From Tannerella sp. (GTDB taxonomy: Bacteria > Bacteroidota > Bacteroidia > Bacteroidales > Tannerellaceae), in the NCBI GenBank assembly GCA_031277235.1, contig JAITMT010000436.1, forward strand, positions 1 to 23,315: a DNA stretch of 23,315 nt, written 5' to 3'. The notes beneath the pieces are model-generated. The model was given only the letters and a program-made list of their open reading frames with translations. It did no database searches and had not been told where the DNA came from. Position 1 is the stretch's first letter. Every line of letters begins with the position of its first letter. Below, in pieces: positions 7,188 through 12,705 of the stretch. The translations under genes and the position numbers were made by a program.

Positions 7188-8507
7188 ATGAGTAATACAG
7201 ACAGAAAATTATACATGGAGACCTATGGCTGCCAGATGAATGTATCTGACAGTGAAATAGTTGCCTCGGTCATGCAGACCGACGGCTATACGCTCACCGA
7301 GAACGTGGAAGAGGCGGACGCCATTTTCGTAAACACCTGTTCCGTAAGGGATAACGCCGAACAGCGGGTGCTCGGTCGGCTGCAATATTTCAATTCCCTG
7401 AAAAGAAATCACAAGTCGCTGATTGTCGGCGTGTTGGGTTGTATGGCAGAGCGGGTGAAAGATGAATTGATCAACCATTACAGCGTTGATTTGGTGGCGG
7501 GACCCGATGCGTACATGGATCTGCCGAACCTGACGGGAGCGGTGGAACGCGGCGAAAAAGCCATCAATGTGAAACTGTCCAAACAGGAAACGTACAAAGA
7601 CGTCAAGCCGCTGAAAATCGCGGGCATGAATATTTCCGGATTCGTTTCGATCATGCGCGGTTGCGACAAGTTCTGCACCTATTGCATTGTGCCCTACACG
7701 AGAGGACGCGAGCGCAGCCGGGAGACGGAAAGCATTCTGGATGAGGTGCTTGATATGCAGTCAAAAGGATATAAGGAGGTTACGCTGTTGGGACAAAATG
7801 TCAATTCCTACCGGTTTGAAAACGTTGATTTCCCTGCATTGCTGCAAAAAGTGGCGGAAGCCGCGCCCGACATCCGCATCCGCTATACAACTTCGCATCC
7901 GAGGGATATGAATGATGAAGTGCTGGAAGTAATGGCTTCATATCCAAATCTTTGCAAGCATATTCACTTGCCTGCGCAATCGGGAAGCAGCCGCATTTTG
8001 AAAATCATGAACCGGAAATACACGCGGGAATGGTTTCTTGACCGCGTTGCGGCTATCCGGAGAATTTTGCCGGAGTGTTCCATTTCGACCGACCTGTTTT
8101 GCGGCTTCCATTCGGAAACGGAGCAGGATTATGAGGAAACGCTTTCGCTGATGCGCGAAGTGGGCTTCGACGCGGCGTTCATGTTCAAATATTCGGAACG
8201 CCCGGGCACTTTCGCGGCAAAACATCTGGCGGACGACATCGAGGAAGATGTGAAAATCAGAAGATTGCAGGGTATGATCGAACTGCAAAACAAACTGTCG
8301 GAGGCGAGCAACCGGCGCGACGTCGGCAAAACGGTGGAGGTGCTGGTGGAAGGCTTTTCCAAACGTTCGCGGGAGCAACTTTTCGGACGGACGCAGCAAA
8401 ACAAAGTCGTCGTGTTCAACAAAATGAATCACCGCGTAGGCGATTTCGTTCCCGTGCGCATCACAGACGCGACTTCCGCTACGCTGCAGGGAGAAAATAT
8501 TTTATAG
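7188..8507 (+). CDS. miaB: tRNA-2-methylthio-N6-dimethylallyladenosine synthase
   Basis: A radical-SAM methylthiotransferase that adds the 2-methylthio group to i6A37 of tRNAs. From the ATG at 7188 it has 439 residues. The N-terminal UPF0004 domain shows the three auxiliary-cluster cysteines in ETYGCQMN (Cys15), VNTCSVRD (Cys51) and GVLGCMAER (Cys85). The radical-SAM cluster is MRGCDKFCTYCIVPYTRGRE with Cys159, Cys163 and Cys166 (CxxxCxxC). A TRAM-like RNA-binding domain closes the protein (about 370-437, VEVLVEGFSKRS...). A GTG at 7173 would add five residues and overlap the upstream gene; the ATG with the preceding A-rich run is preferred. It is probably co-transcribed with the antiporter. 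A 22-bp perfect palindrome 43 nt after its stop may work as a terminator. Confidence 0.96.
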   Translation: MSNTDRKLYMETYGCQMNVSDSEIVASVMQTDGYTLTENVEEADAIFVNTCSVRDNAEQRVLGRLQYFNSLKRNHKSLIVGVLGCMAERVKDELINHYSVDLVAGPDAYMDLPNLTGAVERGEKAINVKLSKQETYKDVKPLKIAGMNISGFVSIMRGCDKFCTYCIVPYTRGRERSRETESILDEVLDMQSKGYKEVTLLGQNVNSYRFENVDFPALLQKVAEAAPDIRIRYTTSHPRDMNDEVLEVMASYPNLCKHIHLPAQSGSSRILKIMNRKYTREWFLDRVAAIRRILPECSISTDLFCGFHSETEQDYEETLSLMREVGFDAAFMFKYSERPGTFAAKHLADDIEEDVKIRRLQGMIELQNKLSEASNRRDVGKTVEVLVEGFSKRSREQLFGRTQQNKVVVFNKMNHRVGDFVPVRITDATSATLQGENIL

Positions 8508-8548
8508 TTTCGATTGATAAAATGCAACTTTAACAAACTGTTTCTTTG

Positions 8549-8697
8549 TAGAGACGGGGCGCGCCCCGTCTCCCACGACAGCAGCAACGGCGAATTCCCT
8601 GCACCAACAACATAGAGACGCGGTGCATCATGTCTTACAATAGCAACGACACAAAACCTGCAGCAACGTGTGGAGACGGGGCACGCCCCGTCTCTAC
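8549..8697. repeat. Nested palindromic repeat (GAGACGGGGC type)
   Basis: 8551-8572 is a perfect 22-bp palindrome opening GAGACGGGGC and closing GCCCCGTCTC. 8673-8694 is a near-identical palindrome with one changed central base. The flanks TGTA...CCCA and TGG...TACA make the two units outer inverted arms about 100 bp apart. A shorter related unit, TAGAGACGCGG, lies between them near 8613. The first palindrome sits just after miaB and could form a terminator hairpin in either direction. Confidence 0.85.
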
Positions 8698-8754
8698 ATG
8701 TGTCGTCATTGTGGGTTTGATCCACAAAAAACAAAAATCTTTCCCGAAAAAAAC

Positions 8755-8784
8755 TTGCATTCCGTAAAATTATCATTATATTTG
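8755..8784 (+). promoter_or_regulatory. Orphan promoter upstream of the cassette array
   Basis: TTG at 8755-8757 and TATATTTG at 8777-8784 with 19 nt between them fit the Bacteroidota consensus well. No convincing gene starts within 300 nt. The next plus-strand gene is the first cassette gene at 9171, so this promoter may transcribe the four-hairpin segment as an untranslated leader, or read into the array. Confidence 0.6.
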
Positions 8785-8837
8785 CAACCGAATTTTCTGG
8801 AAATGTCCGCAACCTTGAAGTACGAAAAGACAAAGTG

Positions 8838-8942
8838 AAAAGCAAGCGGGCTTTTCAAAAAAGCACGGGCAGCAAATTCCAAAAGCACGCGGGCTTTCAG
8901 ATAAAAGCAGGCGGGCTTTTGACGGAAAGGCGGCGGGCTTTT
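8838..8942. repeat. Four spaced short hairpins (AAAGC...GCTTT)
   Basis: Four related 17-18 bp units at 8838-8855, 8881-8897, 8903-8920 and 8926-8942 each read about AAAAGCnnGCGGGCTTTT, a 5-6 bp stem around a GC-rich loop. Spacing is irregular (starts 43, 22 and 23 apart). A partial unit, AAAAAAGCACGGGC, lies at about 8857-8870. Confidence 0.7.
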
Positions 8943-9170
8943 GGGAAAGAGGCTGAATGTAATGACGCATTTTGTATTGCCGGAGGTGCGTCAATACAGA
9001 TTCGACAATACGAAATACACACTGTATAAAAGAAAAAAATGATTGATAATCTGTTGGTTGCATGAATATCATTTGTTTTGAAAGATGGAGAAAGGTGCGT
9101 ATATTTAAGAGTTGTGTGCAATTTGCGGACAGCACAGCGTTAGCAAGAAGACATTAAAAAAAGATAAATT

Positions 9171-9893
9171 ATGAACGACAACATTAATGAGTTATTAAAA
9201 ATTGGATTAGATGCACAGGACAGTAACGGAAAAACTCCGCTTATCCTTGCGGCTTGGGAAGGTGACCTAAAAACAGTTAAAAAGTTGCTTGCGTTAGGTG
9301 CAGACATTTCTGTTACCGACAATTTAGGCAATAATGTGTTGCACTATGCTGCAAGACAGGAAAATTTGGAAGTACTGAACGTAATTCTTGATACAAATGT
9401 TGATGTAAATCTGAAAAGCGAGGGCGGATACAAACAAACCGCCCTGTTTGCTCCCGCAGAGGTTGGAAGAATACCCATACTTCGGACACTTTTGGAACGT
9501 GGCGCAAATCCAGATATACAGGACAGGTACAAAATGACAGCCTTACAATGGGCAATCCAACAGGGAAAGGTTGAAGCGGTCAAAACTCTTTTAGCATTCA
9601 AAGCCAACGTGAATACCAAAAACGACAAGGGAGTTACACCATTGATGTCTGCGGCAACTAAAGGGATTTTGGAATGTGTCCAAATGCTTGTTGAAGCAGG
9701 TGCAGAAATTAACGCTACAGCAAAGGACGGTTTTACTGCACTTATGTTTTGTACTTATTATGGCAATACAGAAGTAGTAAAATATCTACTGAAACAAGGT
9801 GCTGACAAAAGCGTAGTCGGCAAAAAAGGAGAAACCGCACTTTCTATTGCCGAGAAGAAGAAATTTGACAAAGTTTTAGCAATTTTAAGTTGA
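9171..9893 (+). CDS. Ankyrin-repeat protein (first cassette gene)
   Basis: A 240-residue protein made almost wholly of ankyrin repeats. Units start near residues 19 (NGKTPLILAAWEGD), 52 (LGNNVLHYAARQEN), 88 (KQTALFAPAEVGR), 121 (KMTALQWAIQQGK), 154 (GVTPLMSAATKGI) and 187 (GFTALMFCTYYGN), plus a partial last one at 220 (GETALSIAEKKK). Typical LLxxGADIN-type turns separate them (LLALGADIS, LLERGANPD, LVEAGAEIN, LLKQGADKS). There is no signal peptide, membrane segment or enzymatic domain, so a cytoplasmic protein-binding role is likely; the partner is unknown. The ATG at 9171 begins 60 nt inside the first cassette, and the cassette's palindrome starts 18 nt after the stop. I see no consensus promoter inside the cassette. 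Confidence 0.9.
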   Translation: MNDNINELLKIGLDAQDSNGKTPLILAAWEGDLKTVKKLLALGADISVTDNLGNNVLHYAARQENLEVLNVILDTNVDVNLKSEGGYKQTALFAPAEVGRIPILRTLLERGANPDIQDRYKMTALQWAIQQGKVEAVKTLLAFKANVNTKNDKGVTPLMSAATKGILECVQMLVEAGAEINATAKDGFTALMFCTYYGNTEVVKYLLKQGADKSVVGKKGETALSIAEKKKFDKVLAILS

Positions 9894-9911
9894 GAGATAG
9901 TGAAAGAAAAA

Positions 9912-10043
9912 CTGCACACAACGGGCGGTTTCACGCAAGCAGAGGGGGAACTCCGCCGAAAGTTTTGTGCGAATTTGGAAGTTTTCCGCCCGCCCGAAGT
10001 TTTGTGGAACCCCCGCCTGCGTGAAGCCGCTGCCCCGTTATCT
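9912..10043 (+). repeat. attC-like site of cassette 1 (ankyrin)
   Basis: Inverse core ACACAAC ends at 9922 and the core GTTATCT runs 10037-10043, 128 bp from the start of one to the end of the other. Outer arms pair: GCGGTTTCACGCAAGC on the left matches the complement of the right arm, GCGGCTTCACGCAGGC. The gap between AAC and the arm is shorter on the left (GG) than on the right (GGGGCA), leaving unpaired bases as in attC extrahelical positions. The inner part has two direct copies of CCGAAnGTTTTGTG. The next unit begins after the G at 10037. Confidence 0.65.
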
Positions 10044-10117
10044 GTAAGCAAAGTGGAGGCATCATCCATCAAAAACGAAAAAAACTTGCCAAAATGAATA
10101 TTGTCAGAAATAAAGTG

Positions 10118-10125
10118 TATCTTTG
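10118..10125 (+). promoter_or_regulatory. Probable mazEF -7 box inside cassette 2
   Basis: TATCTTTG matches TAnnTTTG and sits 23 nt before the antitoxin ATG. No TTG is found at the normal distance upstream, so only half of the promoter is supported. It suggests the cassette carries its own promoter. Confidence 0.5.
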
Positions 10126-10148
10126 TGCATTGTTTTAAGATAAAAAAT

Positions 10149-10400
10149 ATGGAAGCAATGATAAAAATACAAAAATGGGGTAATGATTTGGGAATAAATA
10201 TTCCTGCTGTAATTGCCAATGGATTGTCCCTGAAGGAAGGACTAAATGTCAGTATAAGAAAAAATGGAAGCAGAATAATTATCGAACCCTCCAAAACAAA
10301 TGTTTCATACAGTCTGACTGACATGTTAACTGAAATTACAGAGGACAACATTCACCATTGTATCGAAACAGGAATACCCATAGGAAATGAAATATGGTAA
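10149..10400 (+). CDS. mazE: MazE-family antitoxin
   Basis: An 83-residue protein with an N-terminal AbrB/MazE swapped-hairpin DNA-binding domain (MIKIQKWGNDLGINIPA, then LSLKEGLNVSIRKNGSRIIIEP) and a C-terminal toxin-binding tail ending GNEIW, close to the KEVW end of E. coli MazE. It should neutralise the co-encoded MazF and repress the operon. The start is ATG 10149 or ATG 10158; either fits the family, and 10149 is used because it is the first ATG after the -7 box. A frame extended to a TTG at 10101 would begin upstream of the promoter box and is not credible. The stop codon overlaps the start of the toxin gene. Confidence 0.93.
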   Translation: MEAMIKIQKWGNDLGINIPAVIANGLSLKEGLNVSIRKNGSRIIIEPSKTNVSYSLTDMLTEITEDNIHHCIETGIPIGNEIW

Positions 10401-10735
10401 TGATAAAATATATACCTGACCGTGGAGATATTGTGTGGTTGGACTTTACACCTCAAACAGGGCACGAACAGCACGGAAAACGACCCGCTGTTGTTCTTTC
10501 GCCATTGGTTTACAACAAAAAAACAGGACTGGCTCTGTTTTGTCCAATAACAACAAAACAAAAAGGTTATCCGTTTGAAGTAGAAATTGAATCGGGGAAA
10601 ATCAGTGGAGTTGTACTGTCAGACCAGGTAAAAAGTCTTGACTGGCAACAGCGGGGCGCAGAATTTATTGAAAAAGCAACAGAAGAGGCAATAAACGAAA
10701 TCATCAAAAAATTAAACGTTTTAATCTTCATATAA
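10394..10735 (+). CDS. mazF: MazF-family endoribonuclease toxin
   Basis: A 113-residue protein very similar in layout to E. coli MazF: YIPDRGDIVWLDFTPQTGHE, then GKRPAVVLSPLVYNKKTGLA, CPITTKQKGYPFEV, SGVVLSDQVKSLDW and a C-terminal INEIIKKLNVLI. These cover the PemK/MazF beta-barrel, including the conserved Arg in KRPAVVLSP and Thr in TTKQKGYP associated with RNA cleavage. It is a sequence-specific mRNA interferase kept inactive by MazE. Starts are possible at ATG 10394 or ATG 10400; both overlap the mazE stop (10398-10400), a translational coupling common in TA pairs. No residue looks lost, so the toxin should be active. An attC-like palindrome begins 47 nt after the stop. Confidence 0.96.
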   Translation: MVMIKYIPDRGDIVWLDFTPQTGHEQHGKRPAVVLSPLVYNKKTGLALFCPITTKQKGYPFEVEIESGKISGVVLSDQVKSLDWQQRGAEFIEKATEEAINEIIKKLNVLIFI

Positions 10736-10782
10736 CTGCACTTTATCGAAAGCAAAAATGAATAAATTGATAATCGGACAAA

Positions 10783-10926
10783 TTGCCTACAGATAACTGG
10801 TGGTTTGGCGCATTTGGGGGATAAAATGTCAGCCCGAACTGTGGTGCGTCCTTTGACCGTTGGTGGTTGTCCGAACTGTGTGCTATTGAGCCCCCAACTG
10901 CGCCAAGCCGCCGGGTCGTTATCGGC
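10783..10926 (+). repeat. attC-like site of cassette 2 (mazEF)
   Basis: It opens with TTGCCTACAGATAAC (10783-10797), the reverse complement at 14 of 15 positions of the start of this same cassette at 10037-10051. It ends at the core GTTATCG (10918-10924). Outer arms GGTGGTTTGGCGCATTTGGGGG and the complement of CCCCCAACTGCGCCAAGCC pair with few mismatches. R''-to-R' length is 134 bp. The right end TGCGCCAAGCCGCCGGGTCG differs from that of the third site by one base. Confidence 0.66.
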
Positions 10927-11000
10927 AAGCGGCGGACAGCGCGTGCAGGACACCGAAGCGAAATTTGAAAAGTAGAAGAAAAAAATAATACATTTTCACA

Positions 11001-11774
11001 GTGAAAAGAACAGTAATCATTTTAATCACTCTCTCGTTGACAGCAAACATATTTGCGCAAACGGAAAAAAGTGAGGCAAAAACCATCCACGTATTTGTTG
11101 CCCTCTGCGACAACAAGTATCAAGGCATTGTTCCGGTACCCAAAGGAATTGGCGATGGACAAAACCATAATACAAATCTTTATTGGGGTTGCGGTTATGG
11201 TGTCCGCACGTTTTTCAAAAAAAGCAGCGAATGGAAATTGCTCGCCACAAGGGGAAAGAACGGCATTGTACTTGAACGACTTGTCTTCAAGCACGCTACC
11301 AAAAATTATTACTTGGTGGCAGACGCTTATGACGGACAATATATTAAGCAGTGTACCAAAGATTTTCTGAATAGTAGTTGTGGAAATCAAAAAGACACTT
11401 TGCAAATTGACGGTAAAACTGTGGGTATCGGAGGGAATTCCTCTCTTTTAGCGTATATAGGACATGATGGATTAATGGATTTTCAATTATCTGAAAATTA
11501 TTCAAATACGGACAGCAAAAAAAGAGATGTAATTATACTTGCGTGTTATAGCAAGCGTTATTTTAGTCCGCATTTGAAATCGGCAAATGTAAACCCGTTG
11601 CTTTGGACAACTCATTTAATGGCGCCGGAAACCTATACTTTGCACGATGCTCTCACGGGATATGTAAACGGAGAGAGTAACGAAAATATTAGAGAAAGAG
11701 GGGCTGCGGCATACTCAAAATATCAAAAATGCAGTTTAAAAGCGGCAAAAGGTTTGTTGGTAACAGGTTGGTAA
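11001..11774 (+). CDS. Secreted protein of unknown function, possible caspase-like (clan CD) fold
   Basis: A 257-residue protein starting at a GTG, the only start giving a full signal peptide (MKRTVIILITLSLTANIFAQ, cleavage near residue 20). I do not recognise a named family. The mature part begins with a hydrophobic strand IHVFVALCDNKYQG, followed by YGVRTFFKKS, YYLVADAYDG, SLLAYIGHDGLMDF and RDVIILACYSKRYFSP, then LLWTTHLMAPETYTLHDALT. The order strand-His-Gly then strand-Ala-Cys (His155, Cys182) resembles the catalytic dyad of clan CD cysteine peptidases (caspase, legumain, gingipain, CHAT), which would make it a periplasmic or secreted protease. That is inference from motif order only. 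It is the third cassette gene, with its attC-like palindrome starting within 40 nt of the stop. Confidence 0.8.
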   Translation: MKRTVIILITLSLTANIFAQTEKSEAKTIHVFVALCDNKYQGIVPVPKGIGDGQNHNTNLYWGCGYGVRTFFKKSSEWKLLATRGKNGIVLERLVFKHATKNYYLVADAYDGQYIKQCTKDFLNSSCGNQKDTLQIDGKTVGIGGNSSLLAYIGHDGLMDFQLSENYSNTDSKKRDVIILACYSKRYFSPHLKSANVNPLLWTTHLMAPETYTLHDALTGYVNGESNENIRERGAAAYSKYQKCSLKAAKGLLVTGW

Positions 11775-11807
11775 TATGAAAGAAATGAAAAAATAGTGAT
11801 AAAAACG

Positions 11808-11936
11808 CCAGCCGATAACGAGCGGTTTCACGCAAGCGGGGGGTATGCCCGCAGAAACGGAAGTGCAAATTTGGATGTTTATCCCGCCCGAACATTTGTG
11901 AACCCCCCTGCGCCAAGTCGCCGGGTCGTTACCTGC
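11808..11936 (+). repeat. attC-like site of cassette 3
   Basis: GCCGATAAC (11811-11819) is the exact reverse complement of the cassette start GTTATCGGC (10918-10926). The site ends at GTTACCT (11928-11934), 122 bp from the start of the inverse core. The left arm GCGGTTTCACGCAAGCGGGG is nearly the same as that of the first site, and the inner segments of the two sites (around GTGCAAATTTGGATG and CCCGCCCGAACATTTGTG) are clearly homologous. The right end is shared with the second site. Confidence 0.66.
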
Positions 11937-12009
11937 AAGCGGACAAAAGCACCATGAAAATATTGTAATACATAAAACAGGATATGCAAAAAAATCGGCA
12001 CACGACTTT

Positions 12010-12040
12010 TTGGTTATTTCAAAATAATACCTTACCTTTG
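12010..12040 (+). promoter_or_regulatory. Promoter for the DUF4160-DUF2442 pair
   Basis: TTG at 12010-12012 and TACCTTTG at 12033-12040, 20 nt apart, match the Bacteroidota consensus. The ATG follows 28 nt after the -7 box. Confidence 0.72.
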
Positions 12041-12067
12041 CACTTGAATAAATTATTATAAACGATC

Positions 12068-12415
12068 ATGCCTGAAATATTTGAATATCTAAATTTGGTT
12101 TTCTCGTTCTATTCAAACGAGCATGAACCTATTCATGTTCATGTAAAGTCATCAGAAAGAGAGACTGTTTTTGACCTGATTATCAAAGAAAGAGTATTGA
12201 CCGAAATAAAAAAACGAGATAGACAGGGAAAAAAGTCATTGACCAATAAGGAAGAAAAAATGGCGAAAGAATTTATAGAGCAATATTCCTCCAAAATTGT
12301 TGAAAAATGGGTTAATTTTTTTGTACTTGGAACAAGGGTAAGAAAGACCGTAGTGAGAGAGTTGATAAAGAAAAAAATCGAAATACCTGTAAAATTAAAG
12401 GAAAAATCAAAATGA
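12068..12415 (+). CDS. DUF4160 domain protein
   Basis: A 115-residue protein with the DUF4160 signature near the start: MPEIFEYLNLVFSFYSNEHEPIHVHV, where Y-x-N-E/D-H-x-P-x-H-x-H-V is typical. The C-terminal part is rich in lysine, with a helical EEKMAKEFIEQYSSKIVEKW segment. DUF4160 genes are commonly paired with DUF2442 genes in bacteria and behave like small two-gene modules, perhaps toxin-antitoxin; I know of no settled function. The stop overlaps the start of the next gene by ATGA, so translation is probably coupled. It follows the last cassette boundary (11928) and has its own promoter. Confidence 0.85.
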   Translation: MPEIFEYLNLVFSFYSNEHEPIHVHVKSSERETVFDLIIKERVLTEIKKRDRQGKKSLTNKEEKMAKEFIEQYSSKIVEKWVNFFVLGTRVRKTVVRELIKKKIEIPVKLKEKSK

Positions 12416-12675
12416 AAGCAAAATATTACTTGAATATTGTAAAGGCGGAACATTTAAACGATTATGTTGTTCGTCTTACATTTGCCGACCATACAGTCAG
12501 AGATATAGATTTTGGTATATTTTTACTCAATCACTCTCATCCGCAACACAATAAATATCTAAACCCCATTTATTTCAGTAAATTCAAAATTAAAAACGGA
12601 AATATTGTTTGGGGTAAAAATGCCGATTTGAGTTTTCACGAAGAAGAACTTTACAGAGGAATTAACCCTGTTTGA
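12412..12675 (+). CDS. DUF2442 domain protein
   Basis: An 87-residue protein of DUF2442 type: a first strand YYLNIVKAEHLNDYVVRLTFADHTVRDIDF (positions 5-34), the F-x-K-F-K-I-K-N-G-N-I-V-W motif at about 57-69 (KFKIKNGNIVWGKNADLSF) and the terminal EELYRGI. DUF2442 proteins are small domains, often encoded beside DUF4160, sometimes joined to DNA-binding domains. It overlaps the DUF4160 gene by 4 nt (ATGA). AT-rich codon use is unlike the housekeeping genes on both sides, which fits acquired DNA. No attC-like palindrome complementary to this unit's start follows. Confidence 0.85.
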   Translation: MKAKYYLNIVKAEHLNDYVVRLTFADHTVRDIDFGIFLLNHSHPQHNKYLNPIYFSKFKIKNGNIVWGKNADLSFHEEELYRGINPV

Positions 12676-12705
12676 TTCTCACCGACATCTGACCTGCCCC
12701 GCTCA

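Larger units (their letters stand above)
8508..9110. other. Non-coding spacer between miaB and the cassette array
   Basis: It contains a nested palindrome (8549-8697), an orphan promoter (8755-8784), four short hairpins (8838-8942) and an AT-rich stretch up to the first cassette boundary at 9111. No open frame here shows family resemblance. A 64-codon plus-strand frame (8835-9029) starts downstream of the promoter but runs through the hairpin repeats and is not annotated as a gene. Confidence 0.6.
9111..11936 (+). mobile_element. Integron-type gene cassette array without a visible integrase (CALIN-like)
   Basis: Three consecutive units all have the same plan: a short leader, one gene or gene pair on the plus strand, then a 122-134 bp GC-rich imperfect palindrome starting 9-47 nt after the stop codon. 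Unit starts are GTTGTGTGCA (9111), GTTATCTGTAAGCAA (10037), GTTATCGGC (10918), and a fourth boundary GTTACCTGC (11928). The palindrome ending each unit opens with the reverse complement of that unit's own start: TGCACACAAC at 9913-9922 (10/10), TTGCCTACAGATAAC at 10783-10797 (14/15) and GCCGATAAC at 11811-11819 (9/9). In integrons this follows from cutting between G and TT, because core and inverse core of one cassette pair in its circular form. Opposite ends of the same palindrome match much less (4-6 bases). No intI gene is in the window and the core departs from GTTRRRY, so the call is an inference from architecture. Confidence 0.68.

Noticed and set aside
8429..8845. 138-codon minus-strand frame overlapping the 3' end of miaB and the palindrome
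   Set aside because: It overlaps miaB antisense and runs through the GAGACGGGGC palindromes; no supporting motif.
8838..8942. CRISPR array
   Set aside because: The repeated units are only 17-18 bp, spacing is irregular, there are only four, and no cas genes are present. No other CRISPR-like pattern was seen in the window.
8835..9029. 64-codon plus-strand frame downstream of the promoter at 8755
   Set aside because: Its first half is translation of the four hairpin units and the rest has no recognisable character. Kept only as a remark, since the promoter is good.
8508..9170. An integrase gene upstream of the array
   Set aside because: No frame in the spacer or elsewhere in the window resembles a tyrosine recombinase.
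10101..10148. TTG start giving a 99-residue MazE
   Set aside because: It would begin upstream of the -7 box, and the extra residues are not part of the MazE domain.
9111..11936. Reading the palindromes as ordinary dispersed MITEs or terminators
   Set aside because: Simple inverted-repeat elements would match best between their own two ends. Here the best matches are between a unit's first bases and its own final palindrome, and every gene has the same orientation. The MITE reading is not excluded, only less fitting.
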